The notes under the pieces are model-generated. The model was not told the origin of the DNA and did not search any database. It was given only the letters and a program-made list of their open reading frames with translations. Below are positions 40,586-48,881 of a DNA stretch of 64,000 nt, piece after piece (the first letter of the stretch is position 1; each line of letters begins with the position of its first letter). The stretch lies in contig DCFU01000052.1 in NCBI GenBank assembly GCA_002319795.1, positions 1,199-65,198 of the forward strand, written 5' to 3'. This DNA is from Megamonas sp. UBA1796 (GTDB lineage: Bacteria > Bacillota > Negativicutes > Selenomonadales > Selenomonadaceae). A program made the translations under genes and the position numbers.

Positions 40586-41920
40586 ATGGAACATTGGATA
40601 CCTGTGCTATGGGTTGTCATTGCAATTGCGTTTTTACTTTTTTTGACTGTAAAAGTTAAATTACACAGTATGATTGCATTGCTTCTCATAGCTGTTTTTG
40701 TCGCGTTTGCTGAAGGGATGGATGCGACTACTTTAGTAAAAACCATTTCAAAGGGCGCCGGCAGTACCTTGGGAGGCGTCGGACTTATTATTGTTTTAGG
40801 AGCTGCGTTGGGACAACTGATGACAGATTGTGGTGCTTCTAAAAAAATTGCAGATACAATTGTTAAATCCTGTGGAGTCAGATTTTTACAATGGGGTTTA
40901 TTGATTGTAGGCACTATTTTCGGTATAGCCATGTTTTTTGAAGTGGCTTTTATGATTGTAGTTCCTTTGGTAGTCAGCATCGCCAGAGAAGCTAAAATCC
41001 CTTACATGATGCTTATTATTCCTGTACTGGCCGCAGTTGCGCAGGCCCATAGCCTGTTACCGCCGCAGCCTGGTCCGGTTGCCCTCATGGATGCATTTGG
41101 GGCGGATAGCGGTTCGATTTATATGCTGGGATTCGTTGTACTGATTCCTTCTATTATTTGTGCCGGAATCATTTTACCTAGATTTTTGAAGGACATAGAC
41201 ACGTATGCTATGCCGAATTTAGGGAATTTAAAGGAAATTGACACCAGCAAATACAAGGTGCCAAGTTTTGGAATTTGTTTGCTGATACCTTTACTGCCGG
41301 CCATTTTCATGATTGGAAATACGGTTGCGTCCATTTTTCTAGATAAAAAAAGCATCGCAGTACAGGTTCTTTCGTTCCTTGGAAGTCCGAATATTAGTTT
41401 GCTTGTTGCGGTATTGGTTGCGATATATGTTTTTGGCGTTCGTGCCGGACGGACAATTTCAGAAGCTTCCGATTCGATTACTTCTGCGATAAAAGGAATT
41501 TCTACTGTAGTACTTATTATTGGTGCCGGTGGAGTTTTCAAAGAAGTTATTATTGACGCCGGAATAGGAGAACATATTGCTGCGGCTGTCACAGGGCTGC
41601 CTATTTCTCCGATGATTCTGGCGTGGTTTATTACAGTCATTATTCGTTGGGCTACGGGACAAGGTGCGGTATCAGCTATTACTGCAGCTGGAATTGTAGG
41701 TCCATTGATTCCGGTCTTTCATGTAGACCCAACCTTAATGATGCTGGCTACGGCCGTTGGCAGTAATACGATTACTATGCCGAATGATGCAGCTTTTTGG
41801 ATGATGAAGGAAACTTTTAATCTGACCATGGCGCAGACATTTAAAACCTGGGGGCTATTAGAACTTACCAACTCGGTAGTTGGTTTGGTAGTTGTATTGC
41901 TGCTAAGCTTGTGGATTTAA
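40586..41920 (+). CDS. GntP-family gluconate/organic-acid permease
   Basis: The 444-residue protein has about 12-14 membrane segments and family features: a short N-terminal helix (WIPVLWVVIAIAFLLFLTVKVK), GAGSTLGGVGLIIVLGAALGQLMTDCGA, HSLLPPQPGPVALMDAFGAD, GQGAVSAITAAGIVGPLI and the C-terminal GSNTITMPNDAAFW. It imports gluconate or a related hydroxy or sugar acid with protons. No gluconokinase is adjacent. Expression appears carbon-controlled (cre-like site at the start point). AGAAGGAGAC precedes the ATG. Confidence 0.93.
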   Translation: MEHWIPVLWVVIAIAFLLFLTVKVKLHSMIALLLIAVFVAFAEGMDATTLVKTISKGAGSTLGGVGLIIVLGAALGQLMTDCGASKKIADTIVKSCGVRFLQWGLLIVGTIFGIAMFFEVAFMIVVPLVVSIAREAKIPYMMLIIPVLAAVAQAHSLLPPQPGPVALMDAFGADSGSIYMLGFVVLIPSIICAGIILPRFLKDIDTYAMPNLGNLKEIDTSKYKVPSFGICLLIPLLPAIFMIGNTVASIFLDKKSIAVQVLSFLGSPNISLLVAVLVAIYVFGVRAGRTISEASDSITSAIKGISTVVLIIGAGGVFKEVIIDAGIGEHIAAAVTGLPISPMILAWFITVIIRWATGQGAVSAITAAGIVGPLIPVFHVDPTLMMLATAVGSNTITMPNDAAFWMMKETFNLTMAQTFKTWGLLELTNSVVGLVVVLLLSLWI

Positions 41921-42065
41921 CTTGATTGCAGACCCGGTTTTCTGCAGTTGGCATCAAACGGGGCATATAGGAAATTCATGCAGGAATATGTGAAAACCAT
42001 TGTATGGCAAAAAGCAATGATGACGAGAAATATGAATCCGGGTAGAGTCATGCGATATGTTATGG

Positions 42066-42155
42066 TATAATGATTTCCAGCAGAATGGATAACATAGGGC
42101 TTTAGATAAAAGCAACAGGACGGTTTCCATGTGCAGGGGAACCGTCCTGTTGCTT
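42066..42155 (+). other. YitT leader: extended -10 promoter and long hairpin
   Basis: TGGTATAAT (-10 at 42066-42071) is followed about 40 bp on by a 16-bp perfect stem (42110-42125 with 42140-42155) that extends inwards by three more pairs to a loop of about 8 nt. The 3' flank is TTATTTATGG, too poor in T for a standard terminator. It would form in the untranslated leader, 35 nt before the yitT start. Alternatively it marks the end of a gntP transcript. Confidence 0.55.
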
Positions 42156-42190
42156 ATTTATGGCACGGAAAATGGAGGAAGAATTTTACA

Positions 42191-43081
42191 ATGAAAAAAT
42201 GGATGCTGACGTACATCATGACATTCATGGGATGCCTTATAACAACAGCGGGAATTAATGCGTTTTTTATCCCACATCATTTGCTCAGCATAGGGATGAG
42301 CGGCATTGCCATTATGGTGTACTATCTTGCAGGAATGCCGATAGGAATTACGCTCTTTATTATGAATATTCCAGTGCTGATCGTCTGTTATAAGTTCATG
42401 GGTCGATCGTATACATTTATCAGTATCTATGGAACGGTGTTGTTTTCATTTTTTGCTGATATGACGGCACCTCTTACGACCTATGGAATGGTACAGGATC
42501 CGTTGCTTTCGACGATTGCAGGCGGGATTTCTACGGGGATTGGCATGGGAATGATGTATCGGTATAATGGCAATAGCGGCGGCACGGATGTTATAGCTGC
42601 TATTATCCAAAAATTCTACTCGATGGAGATGGGCAGTGCAACGATGGGCATGAACGCTGTCATTGTTGCCTGTGCGGCATATATTTTCAATCTGCAGCTG
42701 GCAATATTAACCTTAGTTGGTGTTTATATTTCCGGAATGGTGACGAACAAGGTTGTCATCGGGTTGAACCTGCGTAAGACTGTAGTTATTATGTCGGAGC
42801 ATCCGGATGAAATCGCGGAAAGCATTATCCGTCAGGTGGGGCGAGGTGTAACGCTTCTTTACGGGCAAGGCGGTTATACCAATGAAGAGAGAACCGTAGT
42901 ATATACTGCCATTAAGCTCACGGAAGTTTCCCGGGTCAAGGAAATTGTGCGGAACATCGATCCTAAAGCATTCATGATTATCAGCAGTGCCTCGAATATT
43001 TTCGGACAGGGCTTTACGATGCCACTGAATAAGCCATATGTTTCACAGGAAGCAGCTCTATCCGGGGATAAAGAGTTATAG
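42191..43081 (+). CDS. YitT-family membrane protein (DUF161 + DUF2179)
   Basis: A 296-residue protein. Residues 1-190 form five or six membrane segments of the YitT type (TFMGCLITTAGINAFFIPHHLLSIGMSGIAIMVYYL; NGNSGGTDVIAAIIQKF), and the C-terminal ~90 residues form the cytosolic DUF2179 domain (HPDEIAESIIRQVGRGVTLLYGQGGYTNEERTVVYTAI). The ATG at 42191 follows GGAGGAAG; the frame is open 20 codons upstream through the hairpin. The transported molecule, if any, is not established. Confidence 0.9.
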   Translation: MKKWMLTYIMTFMGCLITTAGINAFFIPHHLLSIGMSGIAIMVYYLAGMPIGITLFIMNIPVLIVCYKFMGRSYTFISIYGTVLFSFFADMTAPLTTYGMVQDPLLSTIAGGISTGIGMGMMYRYNGNSGGTDVIAAIIQKFYSMEMGSATMGMNAVIVACAAYIFNLQLAILTLVGVYISGMVTNKVVIGLNLRKTVVIMSEHPDEIAESIIRQVGRGVTLLYGQGGYTNEERTVVYTAIKLTEVSRVKEIVRNIDPKAFMIISSASNIFGQGFTMPLNKPYVSQEAALSGDKEL

Positions 43082-43437
43082 CAACTGACAGAGTAGTGAT
43101 ACAGGTCAGCCAGAAGATTGCGTGTCGGCAGGAACTAGCGCGTGATGTATGCTTTTGGTATTCGTGCCAGGCGGACAGTTCAGCAATTTTGGCAAAACTG
43201 TTCAAAATACATCGCATATAGAAGTTTGTCCTTCTATATATAACGATAAGTTCGTTCTTGTTTAGACTCATATGTGTGGTGATTCGCATATGGTAATATT
43301 TTTCTGATACATGGTTAAGGACATCTCTGATTTGAGGATTGAAGATTTTGATGAGGGTATCCTTACGATGAAGACGCAACATGGGATCAAAAGCAGAGAT
43401 GTTGATTTAATCTGGTAGTGTGGAATGTGCTGTGGTT

Positions 43438-43482
43438 TTGACAAAAGCACAGCCTTGTTTTATACTAATAGTTAGATAACTA
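43438..43482 (+). promoter_or_regulatory. marR promoter and operator
   Basis: TTGACA (43438-43443), 17 nt, TATACT (43461-43466), then the palindrome TAGTTAGATAACTA (43469-43482) directly after the -10. A related, longer palindrome precedes the next gene at 44025, so the MarR protein probably represses itself and the efflux genes. The rest of the 426-bp gap from 43082 shows no gene. Confidence 0.8.
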
Positions 43483-43507
43483 ATTAAAAAACAAAGAGGA
43501 TAAAGCC

Positions 43508-43990
43508 ATGGGGAGAAGAGAACTGCCATCGCGGGAAACACTGGAGAAAGCAGCCAAGCAAGTACCGGAGATTGATGTACCATCAGTTGAAACCTTGTTA
43601 CAATTTTTACAGGCGTCTGATGAGATTCATCATTCGATTCTCGATGTATTGGAAAAAAAATATCAGCTTTCTGAAGGAAAAATGATGGTTATGATGATTC
43701 TTCAGCAAGCACCCGAAGGCCTGGCACCATCCAGTATTGCAGCGAAAGCAAATGTTACAAGGGCGACGATTAGTGTCATGCTGCAGCGGCTTATTCGCGA
43801 TGGATTGGCATATTCTTTTTCCGATGCACAAGATGGGCGAGGCAAGTATGTGGCACTTACAACGAAAGGCCGCGTCTTTCTCGACGAAATATTGCCAGGG
43901 CATTATTTGCGGACAAGTAAAGTGATGGGAAAGCTTACAGAGCAGGAACAGCATACGCTTATACGCCTTTTGAAAAAAATTGTAGAATGA
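43508..43990 (+). CDS. MarR-family regulator of the adjacent efflux operon
   Basis: A 160-residue protein with the MarR winged helix: LSEGKMMVMMILQQAPEGLAPSSIAAKANVTRATISVMLQRLIRDGLAYSFSDAQDGRGKYVALTTKGRVFLDEI. The wing carries DxRxK-like DAQDGRGK. The N-terminus is longer than usual (about 40 residues before the dimer helix). It heads the HlyD/ABC-2/UspA operon and is flanked by two matching palindromes, which implies local autoregulation lifted by a small effector, perhaps an aromatic compound or toxic lipid. Confidence 0.92.
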   Translation: MGRRELPSRETLEKAAKQVPEIDVPSVETLLQFLQASDEIHHSILDVLEKKYQLSEGKMMVMMILQQAPEGLAPSSIAAKANVTRATISVMLQRLIRDGLAYSFSDAQDGRGKYVALTTKGRVFLDEILPGHYLRTSKVMGKLTEQEQHTLIRLLKKIVE

Positions 43991-44024
43991 TATGCCGACA
44001 CTGGCAATAGTGTCTTTATATAGA

Positions 44025-44046
44025 TATAGTTAGATAGCTAACTATA
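44025..44046 (+). promoter_or_regulatory. Second MarR-type operator before hlyD
   Basis: Nine-bp arms TATAGTTAG and CTAACTATA around ATAG form a perfect 22-bp palindrome. Its TAGTTAGAT core repeats the operator in front of marR. A weak hairpin GACACT-AGTGTC with TTTATAT (43997-44018) lies just upstream and may partly terminate the marR transcript. Confidence 0.8.
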
Positions 44047-44076
44047 AGTAGAAGCTAACAGATAAGGGGTAACAAA

Positions 44077-45189
44077 ATGAATTTAAAGCAAAAATCGGTA
44101 CGAATAGGAATGGTTTTTCTAGTGGTGCTTTTTATCAGTGGAATTTTATTGATGTTTAAAGGACATGATGCTACAGCACTTGCAACAGAAAAAAAAGAAG
44201 GCATTCTCACAGCAGAACAGGTGAAATTGGCATTTGATTCAGTCAGTGGCCGCATGCTGAATGAAGCCGTTAAGGAATCACAGGAAGTAAAAAAAGGTGA
44301 TGTACTTATGGTCCTTGATAGTACAGATGTTGATCTTTCAATTGCTAAGACTAATGCACAGATTGCGCAAATGGATGCACAAATTAAAGCAATGGAAGGA
44401 TCTATTCGCATTGGTTATGCGCAGACAGATACCAATGAACAACAGAATTTTCGTCAGATTGATCAGCAAAGAGCTGCACTAAAAGCGGCCAATGCAACAT
44501 ATGCCAATAAAGAATTAGACTATAATCGTAAAACAGCGCTCGCGGCATCGGGGGCAATTTCGCAGTCAGAATTGGATGATGCACAGACAAGCCTTGCTGT
44601 TGCGTCAGCAAATGCAGCACAGCAGCAGCAAATGCTGGAAAAATTACTTGCTGGAGCAACCGACACAGAGAATACAAATCAACTGAATCTGCCGACCATC
44701 GAGCAGCAGCGCCAGACACTTAATAATAAGCAGAATGATGTTCAAAATCTCATGCAACAAAAGAAACTGCTGGAGGTGCAACTAAAGGAACTTCTAGTAA
44801 AAAAAGAACGTCTTACATTAAAGGCACCAGAAGATGGCAAAGTATTAAAGCTCCTCGCAAAACAAGGGGAAATGATCTCTCCCAATGAACCGGTTATTTT
44901 ATTGGAAAGTAAACGCTGCTACTATGATATTTATTTGAGTGAAAAACAGGCGGCTAAACTGACAGAGGGTGACTCTATTACTGGAAAAACTATAGCTGAT
45001 AGTAAACCAATTGAGGGAACAATACGTTTCATTACAGCAGCACCAGGCTTTGCAGATCTTAAGATGTCGAGAGAAAAGGGACAAGCAGATTTGTCCGCAT
45101 TTCAAATCCGTATTTATACGGATAAACAGGCAGAAGTAATTCCAGGAATGACAATTGAGGTGACACAAGATGCATTCACTAAAAGATGA
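44077..45189 (+). CDS. HlyD-family periplasmic adaptor (membrane fusion protein)
   Basis: A 370-residue protein with one N-terminal membrane anchor (IGMVFLVVLFISGILLMF), a split biotinyl-lipoyl-like domain (VSGRMLNEAVKESQEVKKGDVLMVLDSTDVDLS ... LKAPEDGKVLKLLAKQGEMISPNEPVILLE), a long helical hairpin rich in Gln and Ala between them (residues ~85-240), and a beta-barrel. It bridges an inner-membrane pump and an outer-membrane channel. Its end overlaps the next gene by 20 bp. No outer-membrane channel gene is adjacent. Confidence 0.92.
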   Translation: MNLKQKSVRIGMVFLVVLFISGILLMFKGHDATALATEKKEGILTAEQVKLAFDSVSGRMLNEAVKESQEVKKGDVLMVLDSTDVDLSIAKTNAQIAQMDAQIKAMEGSIRIGYAQTDTNEQQNFRQIDQQRAALKAANATYANKELDYNRKTALAASGAISQSELDDAQTSLAVASANAAQQQQMLEKLLAGATDTENTNQLNLPTIEQQRQTLNNKQNDVQNLMQQKKLLEVQLKELLVKKERLTLKAPEDGKVLKLLAKQGEMISPNEPVILLESKRCYYDIYLSEKQAAKLTEGDSITGKTIADSKPIEGTIRFITAAPGFADLKMSREKGQADLSAFQIRIYTDKQAEVIPGMTIEVTQDAFTKR

Positions 45190-46330
45190 AATCAAATTTT
45201 TCTTTTCAGGCAAAGGTATGCCATATGAAAAGGTTTCAATTATGGTAGCAATCGTAGTTACTGTATTTTTAGGCACTCTGCTTGGTAATAACTTTGCCAA
45301 AAATGCTAATGTTAGTGTAATTGATTTGGACAACTCGAAGTACAGTCATGAGATTATTGATGAAATGAGTGCATCCCCTTTTATTAAGATTAAAGCCGTA
45401 CTTAATATGCCAACAGATCCCAAAGCACTCTTCTATCGTGATCAGAACGTAGCAGTTGTTTATTTACCAAAGAATCTTGAGCAAAATCGTTATAGCCAAT
45501 CAGCCGGAAGTATCGGGGTGTTTTATGATAATACAAACAGTGCACAGACAGCAGACTTGAAGGGGGCACTGAATGAAATTATTGCAATTGAGAATCAAAA
45601 AAGTATAGTAGAAAACCCGGTAACAGCAGCTGCTGCAGGTACTGGTTTATCATTAAATGACCGAGAGCTTTTTAATCCAGTGAATTCGAATAGTAATGGG
45701 GAAGTCTTAGGTTTCTTGTTTTTTTTCTCGTCAATGTTTTTTGTCTTCGCTACGATAGGGATGGTACCACGGTTGCGGATGGAAAAAAAATTAGGAGAGG
45801 AACTCATACATGGCAATCCGTTCTCTCTCATGCTGCGGCTTGTTCCTTATAGTGGCTGTTTCATTGCAGCACTTTTTGTTGGTATGGTAATTTTGCGACT
45901 TTTTGGTGATATGACACTCGCAGGAAATCTTTTAGTTTTTTTGTTGTCACTTCTTTTTTATGTGCCGGCGCTTGGCATAATGAGTTTGCTTTTTGGCTGG
46001 ACATCTGCGAATCCTGGTGTTGCAGCGAGCCGTATGATTCTGTTTGTACCAGCAGGGTTTATTCTTGGGGGTCCGACGGGACCAATTCCTGTTTTATCAG
46101 AGTGGGTGCGGGTTTTTTCGCATGTTTTTCCGCTTACATGGGAATACCATTTTACGCGTGATATCCTCACACGTGGTGCATCTTTTATGGACTGTTCAAA
46201 AGAATTTGGTGCATTGATGCTTTATCTTGGTGCACTTGCGGTTATTTTTTGTTTTTGTTTTTATCGGGCCAGAGTGAAATTGATAAAAAAGAAAAGTAGC
46301 GAAAATTTACTATTGACAGAGGGCGAATAA
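45170..46330 (+). CDS. ABC-2-type transport permease
   Basis: A 386-residue protein: one N-terminal membrane segment (VSIMVAIVVTVFLGTLLG), a large extracytoplasmic loop of about 150 residues, then five or six membrane segments (FLFFFSSMFFVFATIGMVPRL; LFVGMVILRLF; LLSLLFYVPALGIMSLLFGW). This is the ABC-2 (YbhR/YhgE-like) layout. These permeases need a separate ATPase subunit, but none is encoded in the operon, so it may use one encoded elsewhere. It follows hlyD with overlapping codons and is joined to uspA without a gap. Confidence 0.88.
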   Translation: MHSLKDEIKFFFSGKGMPYEKVSIMVAIVVTVFLGTLLGNNFAKNANVSVIDLDNSKYSHEIIDEMSASPFIKIKAVLNMPTDPKALFYRDQNVAVVYLPKNLEQNRYSQSAGSIGVFYDNTNSAQTADLKGALNEIIAIENQKSIVENPVTAAAAGTGLSLNDRELFNPVNSNSNGEVLGFLFFFSSMFFVFATIGMVPRLRMEKKLGEELIHGNPFSLMLRLVPYSGCFIAALFVGMVILRLFGDMTLAGNLLVFLLSLLFYVPALGIMSLLFGWTSANPGVAASRMILFVPAGFILGGPTGPIPVLSEWVRVFSHVFPLTWEYHFTRDILTRGASFMDCSKEFGALMLYLGALAVIFCFCFYRARVKLIKKKSSENLLLTEGE

Positions 46331-46762
46331 ATGGAAAATTTCAAGAAAATCCTTGTACCGATAGACGGTTCAGCACAAGCAGAACAAGCATTGAAGCAAG
46401 CAATCTATATAGCCGAGTTCTGTCAGGCGGAAATCGGACTCTTGTATGTTGTTGATTTAAATCAGCAGATATCAGCTTTTGAGCAGGTGAGTACGGGCGG
46501 CTATGTACCATCAGAAATTAAAGAAAAAGGCTGTCAGATCTTAGCTGATGCAATGCATGATGTACCAAGGGAAATAAATGCAAAAAGCATTGTTGAAGTA
46601 GGGGCACCGTCAAAAGTTATTGTTGATGTATGTGAGCAGCGGGAATATAATCTCATTATTATGGGAAGCCGGGGACTGGGGGCAATTAAACGGATTGTTA
46701 TGGGAAGTGTAAGCCAGTATGTGTTGCTGCATGCATCATGTCCGGTGCTTATAGTCAGATAA
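46331..46762 (+). CDS. UspA-type universal stress protein
   Basis: A 143-residue single-domain Usp: KILVPIDGSAQAEQALKQAIYIAEF at the N-terminus and the ATP-binding signature GSRGLGAIKRIVMGSVSQYVLLHASCPVLIV at the C-terminus (G-2x-G-9x-G-S). Usp proteins bind ATP and support survival under stress. It starts directly after the permease stop, so it belongs to the MarR-controlled efflux operon, an unusual partnership that suggests a toxic-compound response. Confidence 0.93.
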   Translation: MENFKKILVPIDGSAQAEQALKQAIYIAEFCQAEIGLLYVVDLNQQISAFEQVSTGGYVPSEIKEKGCQILADAMHDVPREINAKSIVEVGAPSKVIVDVCEQREYNLIIMGSRGLGAIKRIVMGSVSQYVLLHASCPVLIVR

Positions 46763-47001
46763 AGCGGAAACAGGAGAGTCAAAACATAAATGTCTAATAA
46801 GAAGTATGTAGAGTAGTGTTAGAGTAAATAAGTTTTAAATATTATGATGCTATTATTAGACTTGGTGTAAGTTGAAGAATTCTTAATGAAGTAATTCTTT
46901 GTTTTTTTGTTATAATAAAATGTTTGCAAATATGAATGCCTCTGCTCAATATTGTTTATTGTCTGCTCGTTGCATCACCTACATTAAATTGAGCAAAGGT
47001 G
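46763..47001. other. Gap without gene between uspA and the tannase promoter
   Basis: An AT-rich region with no convincing reading frame. No clear terminator for the efflux operon was found by eye. Confidence 0.4.
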
Positions 47002-47046
47002 TTTACTTTTGAAATTTACTAGTCTATAATAGTTGCAATAGCAATC
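47002..47046 (+). promoter_or_regulatory. Tannase promoter with operator-like half palindrome
   Basis: TTTACT (47002-47007), 17 nt, TATAAT (47025-47030). Directly after lies AGTTGCAATAGCAATC, which matches the AGTTG-N6-CAACT site of the amidohydrolase promoter at 12 of its first 14 positions, with a degenerate right arm. Confidence 0.65.
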
Positions 47047-47080
47047 ATTTATTAGATAATAGAGAGGGCGATTACTTAGT

Positions 47081-48730
47081 ATGAAGTTAAAAAATTACAT
47101 GATCAAAAGTTTGGCAATGGGTTTTTTAATTGTGCCAGTTTTTCCAATCAATGGCATGCAATTTGTGCCGATATCCGTAGTGGAGGCGACTCAGCTGACA
47201 GAAACGGCGGATTCAATTACGCCCATAGTTGTCAGTAAAGGGAGCTATAGTCTGAAACTTGATACCAAAAGTTATACAACCAAGACAATGCAGGTAAATG
47301 GAGAAGACATAAGTTTTAGGGCTTATGAAAATCGTGTTTATGTCAAGCATCCAGCCGATGCAGATTACGAAAAAATGAATATTTATATACCGGAAGCATA
47401 TTTTGAAAATCAGACAATAAATGGATATACGGCAAAAACCGCACCAATATTTATGCCAAATGAAGTGGGTGGATACATGTCGGGGGAAGCAGGAGAACCA
47501 AGTGAAGAGTCACGTCACGGCGGTCCGAATGCTGCGCTTATAGCTCTTTCAAAAGGTTATGTTGTAGCAGCACCGGCTGTTAGAGGAAGAACATTACAGG
47601 CCGCGGATGGAAGCTATACCGGGAAGGCACCGGCACTTATTGTTGATTATAAGGCTGCTGTGCGTTACTTGCGTTATAATAAGAAAACTTTACCAGCTGG
47701 TGATACAGAGAAGATCATATCGAATGGAACAAGTGCAGGCGGAGCACTCTCAGCACTGCTTGGTGCTACCGGTAACAGCAAGGATTATGAGCCCTATTTA
47801 AAGGAAATTGGTGCGGCTGATGAACGCGATGATATTTTTGCTTCGTCCGATTATTGCCCAATTACCAATTTGGAGCATGCGGACATGGCCTATGAATGGG
47901 TTTTTAATGGTGTCAATGACTATCATCAGCACAAGATGGAGCCAATGCCAGCCTTTGGAAAGAAGCCAGGAGCATTGGTGAAGCAGGAGGAAAAAGCGAT
48001 TGGTGATTTAAAAATGAATCGACCGGATAATGCCCCAATAGAAATAACAGAGTCAGTAAAAATGAGTGATTTACAGATCCAGGTTTCAGAAGAACTGAAG
48101 AGACTATTTCCAGCTTACGTAAATCATTTGGCTCTTAAAGATAAGGATGGGAATCCACTTACCCTTGATGAAAATGGGAATGGAAGTTTCAAAACCTATT
48201 TAGAATCTTTTTATATAGCTTCAGCACAGCGTGCTCTTGATAAAGGAGAGGATCTTTCTGGGCTTTCGTGGTTGAAAATTGAAAATGGTAAAGTCGTAGG
48301 GATGGATCTTTCTGAATATGCCATTTATGCAACGCGCATGAAGGGAACACCTGCTTTTGATACCTTAGATAACAGTTCCCCGGAAAATAATGAATTTGGA
48401 ACTAAGACAATAAACAGCCAACATTTTACGGACTTTTCTATGAAAAATAGCACAGCTTCTGCAACACTAGCTGATATGAATGTTATTAAGCTCATGAACC
48501 CGATGAATTATATCAATAATGGTACAGCGAAAACTGCCAAATATTGGCGTATTCGGCATGGCGCCATTGATCGGGATACATCACTTGCTATTCCGGTGAT
48601 TCTTGCAACGAAGCTCATAAATACTGGTTCTGAGGTGGATTTTGCATCTCCGTGGAATCGTGGACATGATGGTGACTATGATCTTACAGAACTTTTTGTA
48701 TGGATGGATGAAATTTGTAAGGCAAAATAA
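47081..48730 (+). CDS. Subtype-B tannase (tannin acyl hydrolase)
   Basis: A 549-residue protein with a signal sequence or anchor (MIKSLAMGFLIVPVFPING) and an alpha/beta-hydrolase fold interrupted by a long lid. The nucleophile lies in SNGTSAGGALSALLG, a G-x-S-x-G motif typical of bacterial subtype-B tannases. The acid and base are probably D in RHGAIDRDTS and H in NRGHDGDYD. It hydrolyses galloyl esters and depsides, releasing gallate. The downstream MFS and amidohydrolase genes fit uptake and further breakdown of the product. A feruloyl-esterase activity remains possible. Confidence 0.88.
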   Translation: MKLKNYMIKSLAMGFLIVPVFPINGMQFVPISVVEATQLTETADSITPIVVSKGSYSLKLDTKSYTTKTMQVNGEDISFRAYENRVYVKHPADADYEKMNIYIPEAYFENQTINGYTAKTAPIFMPNEVGGYMSGEAGEPSEESRHGGPNAALIALSKGYVVAAPAVRGRTLQAADGSYTGKAPALIVDYKAAVRYLRYNKKTLPAGDTEKIISNGTSAGGALSALLGATGNSKDYEPYLKEIGAADERDDIFASSDYCPITNLEHADMAYEWVFNGVNDYHQHKMEPMPAFGKKPGALVKQEEKAIGDLKMNRPDNAPIEITESVKMSDLQIQVSEELKRLFPAYVNHLALKDKDGNPLTLDENGNGSFKTYLESFYIASAQRALDKGEDLSGLSWLKIENGKVVGMDLSEYAIYATRMKGTPAFDTLDNSSPENNEFGTKTINSQHFTDFSMKNSTASATLADMNVIKLMNPMNYINNGTAKTAKYWRIRHGAIDRDTSLAIPVILATKLINTGSEVDFASPWNRGHDGDYDLTELFVWMDEICKAK

Positions 48731-48792
48731 AGAAGAAAAAGAAGATAAGTCTTTTGGTAACGATTTTTTGTTTTAGCATTAAAATTTTGCTA

Positions 48793-48817
48793 GGCTCTGG
48801 TGGACAGGGCCTTTTTT
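48793..48817 (+). terminator. Terminator after tannase
   Basis: GGCTCTG pairs with CAGGGCC (one G-U) around GTGGA, followed by six T. A compact strong terminator, so the MFS gene has its own start. Confidence 0.88.
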
Positions 48818-48881
48818 CTTATCCGTTCAATTTGATTTTGAATTTTAGAATATGGGTCAATTAAAATAAGGAGTGTTTTCT

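Noticed and set aside
47031..47046. Perfect palindromic operator in the tannase promoter
   Set aside because: Only the left half matches the AGTTG-N6-CAACT pattern; it is reported as a half-site, not as an established operator.
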